A DNA stretch of 20,925 nucleotides, from contig QHXH01000135.1 of NCBI GenBank assembly GCA_003222855.1, positions 1 through 20,925 of the forward strand. The letters are read 5' to 3'. The DNA is from Acidobacteriota bacterium (GTDB taxonomy: Bacteria; Acidobacteriota; Blastocatellia; Pyrinomonadales; Pyrinomonadaceae). A program made the position numbers and the translations under genes. The notes beneath the pieces were generated by a model that searched no databases, was not told the DNA's origin, and saw only the letters and a program-made list of their open reading frames with translations. This document shows positions 14,424 to 20,925 of the stretch, in pieces (within the stretch, counting starts at the first letter, position 1; each line of letters starts with the position of its first letter).

Positions 14424-16375
14424 ATGCGAAAACACATTCTATTCACACTGATCTTCGTCGTCGGTGCACTCGCGATAATTGTCCCCGCCACGCGCCAGCA
14501 GAACGTCAACGCTCAACAACGCGCCGGCCTGACTCCGGAAGTAATCGCGCGTCGCAATTCGGTCGAGCAGGAATTGCAGTCGATCGCAGTCGTTGATCGG
14601 AAACTGATGGTGGCAATGCGCGACGGCAAGCGCATGGCCGCGGACGTCTATCGGCCAAAGGACACTTCGAAAAAGTACCCAACCGTCTTTGTGCGCACGC
14701 CTTATAACTTCAATTTCTGGGACGTGCGCAACGGCCTGCCGCGCGATCTAAGCAGCGAGCTCGACGCCCTGAAACGCGGCTACGCCTTTGTCGAGATGAA
14801 CGAGCGTGGCCACTTTTTCTCTGAAGGGAATTACGACATTCTTGGACCACCGTTGACTGATGGTGATGATGCGATCTCGTGGATCGCTAAACAGTCGTGG
14901 TCCAACGGCAAGGTCGGCCTGATTGGTTGCTCTTCTACCGCCGAATGGCAACTCGCCGTAGCCGCCCAGGGCAATCCCGCGCTGGCGGCGATCATCCCCC
15001 AGGGATTTGGCGCCGGTGTCGGACGCGTCGCTCCCTATTTCGAGCAGGGCAATTGGTATCGGGGCGGCGCCGTGCAGATGCTGTTTATAGCGTGGATCTA
15101 TGGCGAGCAGAATCAGGTGCGGCCAATGTTTCCGACCGCAACTTCACAGCAAGATCTGGTTCGCGTGTCGAAGTCATTCGATCTCGCGCAGCAGTCGCCA
15201 CCCGTCGATTGGTCGCAAGCGCTCCGTCATTTGCCCGAGATGGACATTTTGAAAGCCGTCGATGGCCCACGCGGAATCTTTGCCGATGAAATGCCTGTTG
15301 ATACACGGGGTTCGATGATTAAGAGGTCGCCGAATGATCCGGCGTGGTACCGCGGTGGTCTGTGGCATGACAACATGCAGATTAATGTGCCGGGCTTTTG
15401 GTTCATGTCATGGTACGACGTGTCAGTTGGGCCCAACCTCGCCGCCTACAATCACGTTCGCAAAACCGCAAAGGGTGAAATTGCCAATCAACAGTACGCA
15501 GTGATCGCGCCGACGCTTCACTGCTCGTATAAGCGCGCGACGGAAAACACGATTGTCGGCGAGCGCAGCATGGGGGACGCGCGACTGAATTATGACGAGC
15601 TGACGTGGGCCTGGTTCGATCGTTTTCTCAAAGGAGAGAGCCCTCAGCTTCTGGAAAAGATTCCGCGCGTGCGTTACTTCACAATGGGAATCAACAAGTG
15701 GCAGGCGTCAGATACCTGGCCACCAAAAGGAGCCCAGCCGGTCACTTTCTTTTTATCAAGCGGCGGTAAAGCAAACACGCTCAATGGCGATGGCGCGCTC
15801 ACCAATGCAGCTCCAGCGACTGACAGTGAAGACAAATTCGACTATGACCCGATGAATCCGGTGCCTTCGTATGGCGGGAACGTCTGCTGCACCGGAAACG
15901 CGGTGCAGGGCGGGGCCTTCGATCAGCGCAAGATGGAAGAGCGACCGGACATTTTGGTTTACAGTTCGGGCCCATTGAAAGATGGAATCGAAGTCAGCGG
16001 TCCCATAGAAGTAACTCTTTATGTGTCGTCCAGTGTGTGAAGTTGATCGATGTATATCCCGACGACCGCGCTTACAATTTAGACGAGACAATTCAACGCC
16101 TGAGATATCGTAACGGCTACGACAAGCCACTCGCGTGGATGGAACCCGGCAAGGTTTACAAAGTCACCTTACAACCGATGAACACGAGCAACTTCTTCGA
16201 AGCCGGCCATCGCATTCGTTTGGAGGTTTCCAGCAGCAACTTCCCGCGCTTCGATCGTAATTTGAACACCGGCGGCCGAAACTACGATGAAGCGACCGGC
16301 GTCGTCGCGCACACTGTCGTGCATCATTCGAAGCAGTATCCGTCGGAAGTAAAGATTACGGTGGTGCGGAAGTAA
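14424..16375 (+). pseudogene. CocE/NonD-type (X-Pro peptidase S15 family) secreted hydrolase, frameshifted in the C-terminal domain
   Basis: An exported alpha/beta-hydrolase related to cocaine esterase and glutaryl-7-ACA acylase. A signal peptide covers about residues 1-30 (MRKHILFTLIFVVGALAIIV and on). The catalytic domain includes MRDGKRMAADVYRP, ERGHFFSEG, the nucleophile elbow GLIGCSSTAEW (Ser170), WYDVSVGPN (Asp region) and TLHCSYKRA (His region). The C-terminal jelly roll begins around PDILVYSSG. Reading stops at a TGA (16038-16040) right after EVTLYVSSS. The remaining jelly roll (KLIDVYPDDRAYNL through FPRFDRNLNTGG) continues in another frame from a GTG at 16037 to 16375. The family usually has about seven more residues (such as APDTDFT) at this joint, so about 19 bases appear deleted. 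The two frames overlap as GTGA, so two coupled polypeptides are possible. CGGAGG precedes the ATG at 14424. Confidence 0.85.
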
Positions 16376-16393
16376 GCCGAGTAAAGTCGCAGT

Positions 16394-17051
16394 CCGAAGC
16401 GCCAAAGGCGTGAGATGTAATAGCCCTGGGCCAGCGGCCCAGGTTGGAAGTAACGTTTGCAACCAAGCGCTGAAGGCGCGCAATAAAACTGAAAGGGAGA
16501 CTCCCATGCCTCAATCCCTGTCATCCATTCTTATTCATTTGGTTTTCAGTACGAAGAATCGCGAACCTTTCATAACGCCAGCCATCGAATCGGAACTTCA
16601 TCCATACATCGCGACGATCTTCCACAATCATAAATCACCATCTTTGGCGATTGATGGAACGAGGGACCATCTTCACATGCTCTTTGTTCTTGGCCGAACA
16701 ATCACGATTGCGAACTTGGTTGAAGAAGTTAAGACCGTCTCATCAAAATGGATCAAGACGAAAGGCCGCGAGTTTAGAAACTTTCATTGGCAGAAAGGCT
16801 ACGGTGCGTTTTCAATCGGACAATCGAATGTGGCCGCGCTCAAACGCAATACCCGAGGCCAGAAGCAACATCATCGTCGTGTAACTTTCGAGGACGAATA
16901 TCGCAATTTCCTAGAACGTTACGAGATTGAATTCGATGAACGTTATGTGCTCGATTGATCCATTCCGCGCCTTCAGCGCTCAATAATCTCAATTGCACGT
17001 TGAACCTGGGCCGTTGGCCCAGGCTATTACATCGCGCGCCGTTGGCGCTTC
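16394..17051 (+). mobile_element. RAYT gene with inverted REP-type arms
   Basis: The left arm (16394 to about 16484) and right arm (about 16965-17051) are inverted copies: the outer 50 or so bases agree at about nine in ten positions, then the arms diverge, then AGCGCTGAAGGCGCG is shared again. Each arm has three small palindromes: GCGCC/GGCG, CTGGGCC-AGC-GGCCCAG (in the right arm TGGGCC-AAC-GGCCCA) and GCGCTGAAGGCGC. Between them lies one transposase-like gene. This is the REP-RAYT-REP layout. The arms differ from repeat families A-D. Confidence 0.85.
16506..16958 (+). CDS. REP-associated tyrosine transposase (RAYT, IS200-like Y1 family)
   Basis: A 150-residue Y1-type HUH protein. RAYTs cut and move REP hairpins as single-stranded DNA. 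The N-terminus MPQSLSSILIHLVFSTKNRE is typical. The HUH metal site is DHLHML (His55, His57). KGYGAFSIG (98-105) precedes the helix that should carry the catalytic Tyr in the pattern V-xxxx-RYI-xx-Q-xx-HH. Here that stretch reads VAALKRNTRGQKQHH, with Asn115 where Tyr is expected, so nicking may be lost. The C-terminus FLERYEIEFDERYVLD is as in relatives. ATG 16506 is preceded by GGGAG; an upstream start at 16410 would read through the left repeat arm. The length is close to normal and the frame is intact, so loss of activity would be by point change, not truncation. Confidence 0.88.
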   Translation: MPQSLSSILIHLVFSTKNREPFITPAIESELHPYIATIFHNHKSPSLAIDGTRDHLHMLFVLGRTITIANLVEEVKTVSSKWIKTKGREFRNFHWQKGYGAFSIGQSNVAALKRNTRGQKQHHRRVTFEDEYRNFLERYEIEFDERYVLD

Positions 17052-17061
17052 TGACAACCTG

Positions 17062-17325
17062 ATGTCATGGTTGCGCGGAAACTTGCTATTTTCTACGGAT
17101 CTTTGGGACTCTACGAACGAAGTGGATTCACTCAGACCAGAATCGTTGGATTGGAGTCTCACGCACGTCCTGAGGTACGGTGATACCGACATCGTTCCGG
17201 TACCATTTGAGTATGCTGCAATTCCTAAACCTCTACGGGTTTCGTCGCTCTGGCAAATCCGTAGTCGAGACGATCTGACCATGAAAAGTTACATCGATCA
17301 ATTTTCGGTGGGAGGAAATACATGA
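17062..17325 (+). pseudogene. Probable N-terminal remnant of a reverse-transcriptase-like protein
   Basis: An open frame of about 87 codons beginning MSWLRGNLLFST eleven bases after the right arm of the RAYT element. Residues in SLDWSLTHVLRYGDTDIVPV followed by PFEYAAI resemble the conserved start of stand-alone bacterial RNA-directed DNA polymerases, which often read like LEWALxHVxRxGDTDIFPxPFE. After about residue 55 the likeness fades, and no palm-domain YxDD motif follows. The frame ends in an ATGA overlap with the alpha/beta-hydrolase start, which is probably accidental. It can extend upstream through the repeat arm to 16993, but that part is repeat. The open frame is seen; the RT assignment is from recall of family patterns and is tentative. 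It may simply be a non-coding remnant. Confidence 0.4.
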
Positions 17326-18278
17326 CCAAAAACTTCGTACGCGCGTTATTGTCCTTACGAATTGTTTACTTCCCTCAACTGCTTTCGTTCGTCGTCGCTC
17401 TCGTTTTCGCGCATGCAGTCGCATCTTCAAACCGCATTGAAGAGCGCACAAGCCCCGCCCCTACAAAACCGCCAAAGGTTGCCATCGCGGACTCCCACTT
17501 CACCAGGCTCGATGGCGCGCGCATCCATTATGTGAATTACGGCAAGGGCGATGAAGCGCTGGTGCTGATTCATGGGTGGACGTGCAACCTCGACAACTGG
17601 CGCGATCAGTTCGCGGACTTTGCGCAGCGCAATCGGGTGATCGCAATGGATCTGCCCGGGCACGGTCAGAGCGACAAGCCACAAGTTACTTACAGTATGG
17701 ATTATTTTGCACGCGCGGTTGATGCGGTGATGCGCGACGCAAAGGTCAAGCGCGCCGTGCTGGTGGGCCATAGCATGGGCACTCCAGTCGCCCGGCAGTT
17801 CTATCGCAAATATCCGGGGAAGACCCTCGCGATTGTGATTGTTGACGGCTCGCTGCATCCATTCGGCGACAAAACCTTGATGGATCGATTGATCGCAGGT
17901 TTTCGCGGGCCCAACTACAGAGAGGCGGTCGGCCAGATGTTAGCGGCGATTAGCGGGCCGAATCTTTCCGCCGACGCGACGGAGCGAATTAAGACTTCGT
18001 CACTTAACACGCCGCAGCATGTGATCGTGAGCGCGATGGAAGGGATGGCTGACCCGTCGATTTGGGGAGATGACAAAATCAATGTGCCAGTATTGGCAAT
18101 CATGGCGAAGAATCCGTTTTACCCGCCGAACATCGAGGAATCTTTTCGCGCGATTGCGCCGAACGTGGAATTCCACATGTGGGATGGCGTGGGCCACTTC
18201 ATCATGATGGAGAAGCCGCAGGAATTTAATGCGGCGGTGCTTCAGTTTCTGGACAATAATAAGTTACTAAAGAAGTAA
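17322..18278 (+). CDS. Secreted alpha/beta-hydrolase
   Basis: A 318-residue hydrolase. An N-terminal hydrophobic segment (about residues 9-36, cleavage possible after AVA) suggests export or anchoring. The alpha/beta fold is seen in LVLIHGWTC (oxyanion strand, 81-88), RVIAMDLPGHGQSD (105-118), the nucleophile elbow VGHSMGT (Ser151) and DGVGHFIMMEKP (His292). After strand 7, where the acid usually sits, the text is LAIMAKNPFYPP without Asp or Glu; Asp175 in VIVDGS after strand 6 is the likely acid. Substrate unknown: esterase, lactonase or similar. GGAGG lies six bases before ATG 17322. The stop overlaps a 7-base-pair hairpin AATCCGC-AGATG-GCGGATT (18277-18295) without a T tract. Confidence 0.88.
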   Translation: MTKNFVRALLSLRIVYFPQLLSFVVALVFAHAVASSNRIEERTSPAPTKPPKVAIADSHFTRLDGARIHYVNYGKGDEALVLIHGWTCNLDNWRDQFADFAQRNRVIAMDLPGHGQSDKPQVTYSMDYFARAVDAVMRDAKVKRAVLVGHSMGTPVARQFYRKYPGKTLAIVIVDGSLHPFGDKTLMDRLIAGFRGPNYREAVGQMLAAISGPNLSADATERIKTSSLNTPQHVIVSAMEGMADPSIWGDDKINVPVLAIMAKNPFYPPNIEESFRAIAPNVEFHMWDGVGHFIMMEKPQEFNAAVLQFLDNNKLLKK

Positions 18279-18450
18279 TCCGCAGATGGCGGATTCAAAT
18301 CCTGGCGGACGAACGGAGATCCCATTCTTTAGTTAGGACGAAAAAAGACGATCCACGAAGTCACATCGAGTCCGACGTAGTTACGGCGAGAAAGAAACAT
18401 CTGGTTTCACTGGCTGCAGACGCAGTTCAAGAAAAAGAATCAACGCCGGT

Positions 18451-18942
18451 TTATGCGTCGGCGATTAAGAGTTCCATCAGGTCATCGCGCACGGCAAATC
18501 CGCGCCGCGCGTACAACGATCTGCTTCGCGCACTTGGCCACAGTATTACGGCGTGAACTTCGCGAGTCTCGCACCAGGCGATGGCCCTAGACAGCATCTG
18601 TGATCCGACGCCACGGCCACGCGCGAATTCTTCGACGTAAAAATTTGTAAGATACGCATGGTATTCCGGCTCAGACCTTGGGTTGGGAATCTTCTCGACA
18701 AGTTGCAGCCACAAACAACCAATCAGTTTATGCTCGCTCTCGGCCACCCAGCATTGCCAGTAGCCGCCTGCCTTCAAATGCTCTTCCATCCAATCCGTAC
18801 AGCGCTTTGAAAAGTCAGCCTTCGGCTCGGTGACTACACCTGTACTTGAACGGAGGGCATAGCGCAATTTCGCCAACGCCGGAGCATCCGACGTCTGCGC
18901 GGATCGGATCTCGAAGTCGATGTTATTGTCCGCTTCACTCAT
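18451..18942 (-). CDS. GNAT-family N-acetyltransferase
   Basis: A 163-residue cytoplasmic enzyme that should transfer an acetyl group from acetyl-CoA to an amine. The fold order is visible: FEIRSAQTSDAPALAKLRYA (strand 1, helix 1), CWVAESEHKLIGCLWLQLVE (strands 2-4), AYLTNFYVEEFARGRGVGSQML (motif A with the acetyl-CoA loop RGRGVGS), HAVILWPSARSRSLYARRGF (motif B). The substrate cannot be told. The frame extends upstream to 19074, but those residues are not GNAT-like and include part of a repeat, so ATG 18942 is preferred; its ribosome binding site is poor (GCGGCGG). The gene lies alone on the minus strand, convergent with the hydrolase gene. Confidence 0.85.
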   Translation of the reverse strand: MSEADNNIDFEIRSAQTSDAPALAKLRYALRSSTGVVTEPKADFSKRCTDWMEEHLKAGGYWQCWVAESEHKLIGCLWLQLVEKIPNPRSEPEYHAYLTNFYVEEFARGRGVGSQMLSRAIAWCETREVHAVILWPSARSRSLYARRGFAVRDDLMELLIADA

Positions 18943-19388
18943 GGCCGCCGCCGCGAGATTAGCTGAGACTATGACCTTGCCGCAATTCATCGATCGCCAC
19001 TTAGCAGGGTGCTGAAAAAAGCAAAATTGCCACAGAGACGCAGAGTCACAGAGAACAGAAAGGACCGGGAGCAATTAGAAATGCCAACAAATTCCTATAT
19101 TATTTTCTCTCATCTTTCTCTGTGTCTCCGTGTCTCTGTGGCTAAGGTAGTTTTTCATCAGCCTGTTAGAGCCTCCGTTAAGACGAAAAGCATCTCCACG
19201 GTCACGAAAGACGAGCCTTGTTTCGTGCGGTTTCGTGATGTGACTTTCTGGATCGTTCGCGCCACCGAAAAAAGAGAAATGAACACTACGCCGTGAAGAC
19301 GATCACTTAACTAATCAATCCCCTCCGTTGTAAACTCTCAGCGCCCAAACCCCCGATGGAAATCAGAATCAAATCAGGAGGTGTCGTC
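18943..19388. other. Intergenic region between the GNAT gene and the secreted unknown protein
   Basis: About 450 bases without a gene I can support. It holds fold-back repeat F (19029-19142) and one copy of the inverted repeat pair (19237-19257). A plus-strand frame at 19009-19296 runs straight through both repeats and has no motif. Promoters of both divergent genes should lie here. Confidence 0.55.
19029..19142. repeat. Fold-back repeat, family F (CACAGAGAC type)
   Basis: GCCACAGAGACGCAGAG...CACAGAGAA at the left faces TTCTCTGTGTCTCCGTGTC...TCTGTGGC at the right, with about 60 bases between. The arms are built of degenerate CACAGAGA/GACGCAGAG units. Repeats of this wording occur between genes in many unrelated bacteria. 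Confidence 0.75.
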
Positions 19389-20558
19389 TTGATAAAGAAA
19401 CTCATCTCAAATCCAACCGGGTCGCTACCACCACCCCACGCGGGCTGCCCGCGCCGGGGCCCCGGTCTGCTCCCGATACTGACCTGTCTGGCGCTGCTTG
19501 TCGTTCTGTTCTCCGGGGCGAAAACGAAAGCACAGGACCAGCCGACGATTCAGAAAGATTCGGTGCAGGTCACCGCCTTCACGCTCAGCTCTTACAAAAA
19601 AGACTTCAAGGTTTTTAGTTGGGTTCCCAGGTTGAACCTGCGCGTAAATGGACCAATCGCCAGCGGCAGCCAGATTTATGCGGAGTTCACGGCGCCCGGC
19701 GGAGTCACCTGGAAGTTTGATTGCAAGACAGAAGAGACCGGGGCAGGTCACTGGTGGCAGGTTGAGGATTGCGGCGGCCGCGATGCGCTCGGCGAAGATA
19801 AAGGAATCACCTATACGGGTCCGGTCAATTTCACCATCAAGATGAGAAATGAATTGATGGGTGGCGACGCAACGCTCTTTACCGGCAAGTTCAAAGTCGC
19901 AAAGGTGCATTCCAACGAAACCGGTCCTGACTATGTGAACCATTTTGTTTATTACGTGGATCAGGATTGGAACTTACCGATTGGTTACATGTTTCTTCTG
20001 CCAGACGATGTTTACGAGTGGAAGAAACCTGCTTTGAACTTTGCTTTCTGGGCGCGCACCGAACTGAATGGGCCGTTCGAGCCACATCTTTTTCACGGCG
20101 GCAAAGAAGTTGGCAAGATGATGTACGAGGGCGAAGAGGTCGGCAAGCCAAGCTGCGGCACGAATGAGATCGAAGATAACCCCACTCACATCACCGAGCC
20201 TCACGGCCAGTTCATTTGGACGCGTATGAGGTGTAACTTTCCGAATATCAAGGCCTGGAACAAGACCGGTGAGGAAAATAAAACGATGTTCGGGCCGCTT
20301 TACCTGCTCAGTGAAAACGCCGGTGACTATGAAATCAAGATTCTATACAAGGGTCATCTGGTGCGTTCGATAAAATTCGCTGTCGATGCCGAAGGAAAGC
20401 TTGTGGACAATGGCATAGGCACTGCGAACAAGATCGGCAATACTCGCATCATCGTGCCGGTCCAGGTGCTCGGAGATTCGGACGGACAGTGGGATCGCAA
20501 CGCGTGGAAGACGGACGCCTTTTACGGGAATCCACTAACTGGTTTTACAGCGCCGTAA
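19389..20558 (+). CDS. Secreted protein of unknown function with a probable TTG start
   Basis: A 389-residue product if translation begins at TTG 19389, which has a strong AGGAGG seven bases upstream. An in-frame ATG at 19356 has no ribosome binding site and would place AGGAGG inside the gene. The N-terminus has a long basic region and then LLPILTCLALLVVLFSGAKTKAQ, a signal peptide with cleavage near KAQ. The mature part is beta-rich with many Trp, Tyr and Phe. It contains LNLRVNGPIASGSQIYAEFT, DYVNHFVYYVDQDWNLPIGY and, late, GDYEIKILYKGHLVRSIKFAV, which look like immunoglobulin-like strands. Four mature cysteines (in FDCKTEE, VEDCGGRD, KPSCGTNE, MRCNFPN) could form two disulfides. I do not recognise the family and see no catalytic motif. 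It resembles secreted 'hypothetical' proteins of Acidobacteriota. Confidence 0.8.
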   Translation: MIKKLISNPTGSLPPPHAGCPRRGPGLLPILTCLALLVVLFSGAKTKAQDQPTIQKDSVQVTAFTLSSYKKDFKVFSWVPRLNLRVNGPIASGSQIYAEFTAPGGVTWKFDCKTEETGAGHWWQVEDCGGRDALGEDKGITYTGPVNFTIKMRNELMGGDATLFTGKFKVAKVHSNETGPDYVNHFVYYVDQDWNLPIGYMFLLPDDVYEWKKPALNFAFWARTELNGPFEPHLFHGGKEVGKMMYEGEEVGKPSCGTNEIEDNPTHITEPHGQFIWTRMRCNFPNIKAWNKTGEENKTMFGPLYLLSENAGDYEIKILYKGHLVRSIKFAVDAEGKLVDNGIGTANKIGNTRIIVPVQVLGDSDGQWDRNAWKTDAFYGNPLTGFTAP

Positions 20559-20569
20559 CTGGGCTGCTG

Positions 20570-20593
20570 ACGTTTCATCGACTGATGAAACGT
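20570..20593. repeat. Perfect palindrome at the junction with the carbonic anhydrase remnant
   Basis: ACGTTTCATC and GATGAAACGT form a perfect 10-base-pair stem around GACT. It starts 11 bases after the stop of the preceding gene and its right arm ends inside the first codons of the remnant. It could act as a transcript-end hairpin, although no T tract follows. Confidence 0.75.
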
Positions 20594-20735
20594 GATCGAA
20601 CAGGTTGCCAACGTCAGCCAGACAACAATCGTGCGCGACGCGTGGTCGCGCAATCAGGCGTTAACAGTGCATGGTTGGATTTATGATCTGAGCAATGGAC
20701 TGCTGCGGGATTTGGAAGTTACGCTTGCATCCTGA
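20589..20735 (+). pseudogene. C-terminal remnant of a beta-carbonic anhydrase
   Basis: From AAC at 20589 the frame reads NVIEQVANVSQTTIVRDAWS, then RNQALTVHGWIYDLSNGLLRDL and EVTLAS, ending in TGA at 20733-20735. This is the well-conserved C-terminus of beta-class carbonic anhydrases (NVxEQVxNVxxTxIVxxAW; LxVHGWIYxLxxGLLxDL). A TGA directly precedes it in frame and none of the zinc-binding part (CxDSR, HxxC) is present upstream; instead the secreted unknown gene and a palindrome stand there. So about 48 residues survive of a protein of roughly 200-220. The well-kept codons suggest a fairly recent loss. It cannot be a working enzyme. Confidence 0.8.
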
Positions 20736-20925
20736 CGCAATCCATATAAGTCTGATCGCCTCGATTAACAAGGCGCATTAACTTCGTTGAGTTCTTCACC
20801 GATTCGAAGTAGTCGCGCATTCGTGACACGGTGTGTAAGGCTTAGCCGGATGGAAGCTTCTCCATCCGTGGGCCGGGACACCAAACAAAGAGATCAACCG
20901 ATGTAACTCTGCGAGGTTTGATCGA
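20736..20925. other. Right end of window, no gene seen
   Basis: Only short frames. A palindrome CGGATGGA-AGCTTC-TCCATCCG (20847-20868) lies between GACACGG and CCGGGACACC, which looks like another fold-back repeat. Nothing else is recognisable. Confidence 0.5.

Larger units (their letters stand above)
18347..19257. repeat. Inverted repeat pair flanking the GNAT gene
   Basis: GACGATCCACGAAGTCACATC (18347-18367) is repeated in inverse orientation at 19237-19257 (read on minus as AACGATCCAGAAAGTCACATC), about 18 of 21 matching. Together they enclose the GNAT gene and the repeat at 19029-19142. They may be two copies of a dispersed repeat or ends of an old element; no transposase lies between. 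Confidence 0.45.

Noticed and set aside
16376..18278. A new defence system made of RAYT, RT-like ORF and hydrolase
   Set aside because: The RT-like piece is only an N-terminal fragment, the RAYT is flanked by its own arms, and the hydrolase is a secreted enzyme with its own ribosome binding site; there is no intact shared operon.
19009..19296. 95-codon plus-strand frame opposite the GNAT start
   Set aside because: It consists of the CACAGAGAC repeat and the flanking inverted repeat read as protein.

Overview
The window is chromosomal DNA of a Gram-negative bacterium of moderately high GC content. It has lpxC (lipid A synthesis, so an outer membrane), groESL behind an HrcA-type CIRCE operator, a small Fis-type regulator, several secreted or lipid-anchored proteins, a RAYT-family transposase and many intergenic fold-back repeats. 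Together these suggest Acidobacteriota, perhaps Blastocatellia. That placement is an inference from gene style and repeats; there is no rRNA gene to confirm it.

Layout. Positions 1-1444 (minus strand) hold the N-terminal part of a secreted protein and lpxC. Positions 1817-7722 (plus) hold DNA polymerase I, an orphan membrane histidine kinase and purC. A small Fis-like HTH protein (plus) then meets, tail to tail with a 4-base overlap, a class A beta-lactamase lipoprotein (minus). groES-groEL follow on plus, with a sigma70-like promoter (TTGACA-N17-TATATT) abutting a CIRCE element. A hairpin-rich stretch separates groEL from a convergent membrane-anchored BON-domain protein. From 12514 there are a secreted YncE-like beta-propeller protein, a DinB-family protein, a CocE/NonD-type hydrolase broken in its C-terminal jelly roll, a RAYT gene between inverted-repeat arms, a probable reverse-transcriptase N-terminal remnant, a secreted alpha/beta hydrolase, a GNAT acetyltransferase (minus), a secreted protein of unknown function that probably uses a TTG start, and a C-terminal remnant of a beta-carbonic anhydrase.

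The first two thirds is mostly housekeeping and looks ordinary at gene level. The last third is more fluid: four damaged or suspect genes (CocE hydrolase, RAYT lacking its expected catalytic Tyr, RT-like fragment, carbonic anhydrase tail) lie in about 6.5 kb.

The most striking structure is non-coding. At least eight different fold-back elements and two adjacent heptanucleotide arrays occupy the gaps, often touching gene ends. One supplies the last codons and stop of lpxC. Another sits just before the ribosome binding site of the CocE hydrolase. I found no CRISPR array, tRNA, rRNA or intact multi-gene defence system. The genes do not form one pathway; only groES-groEL is a clear operon.
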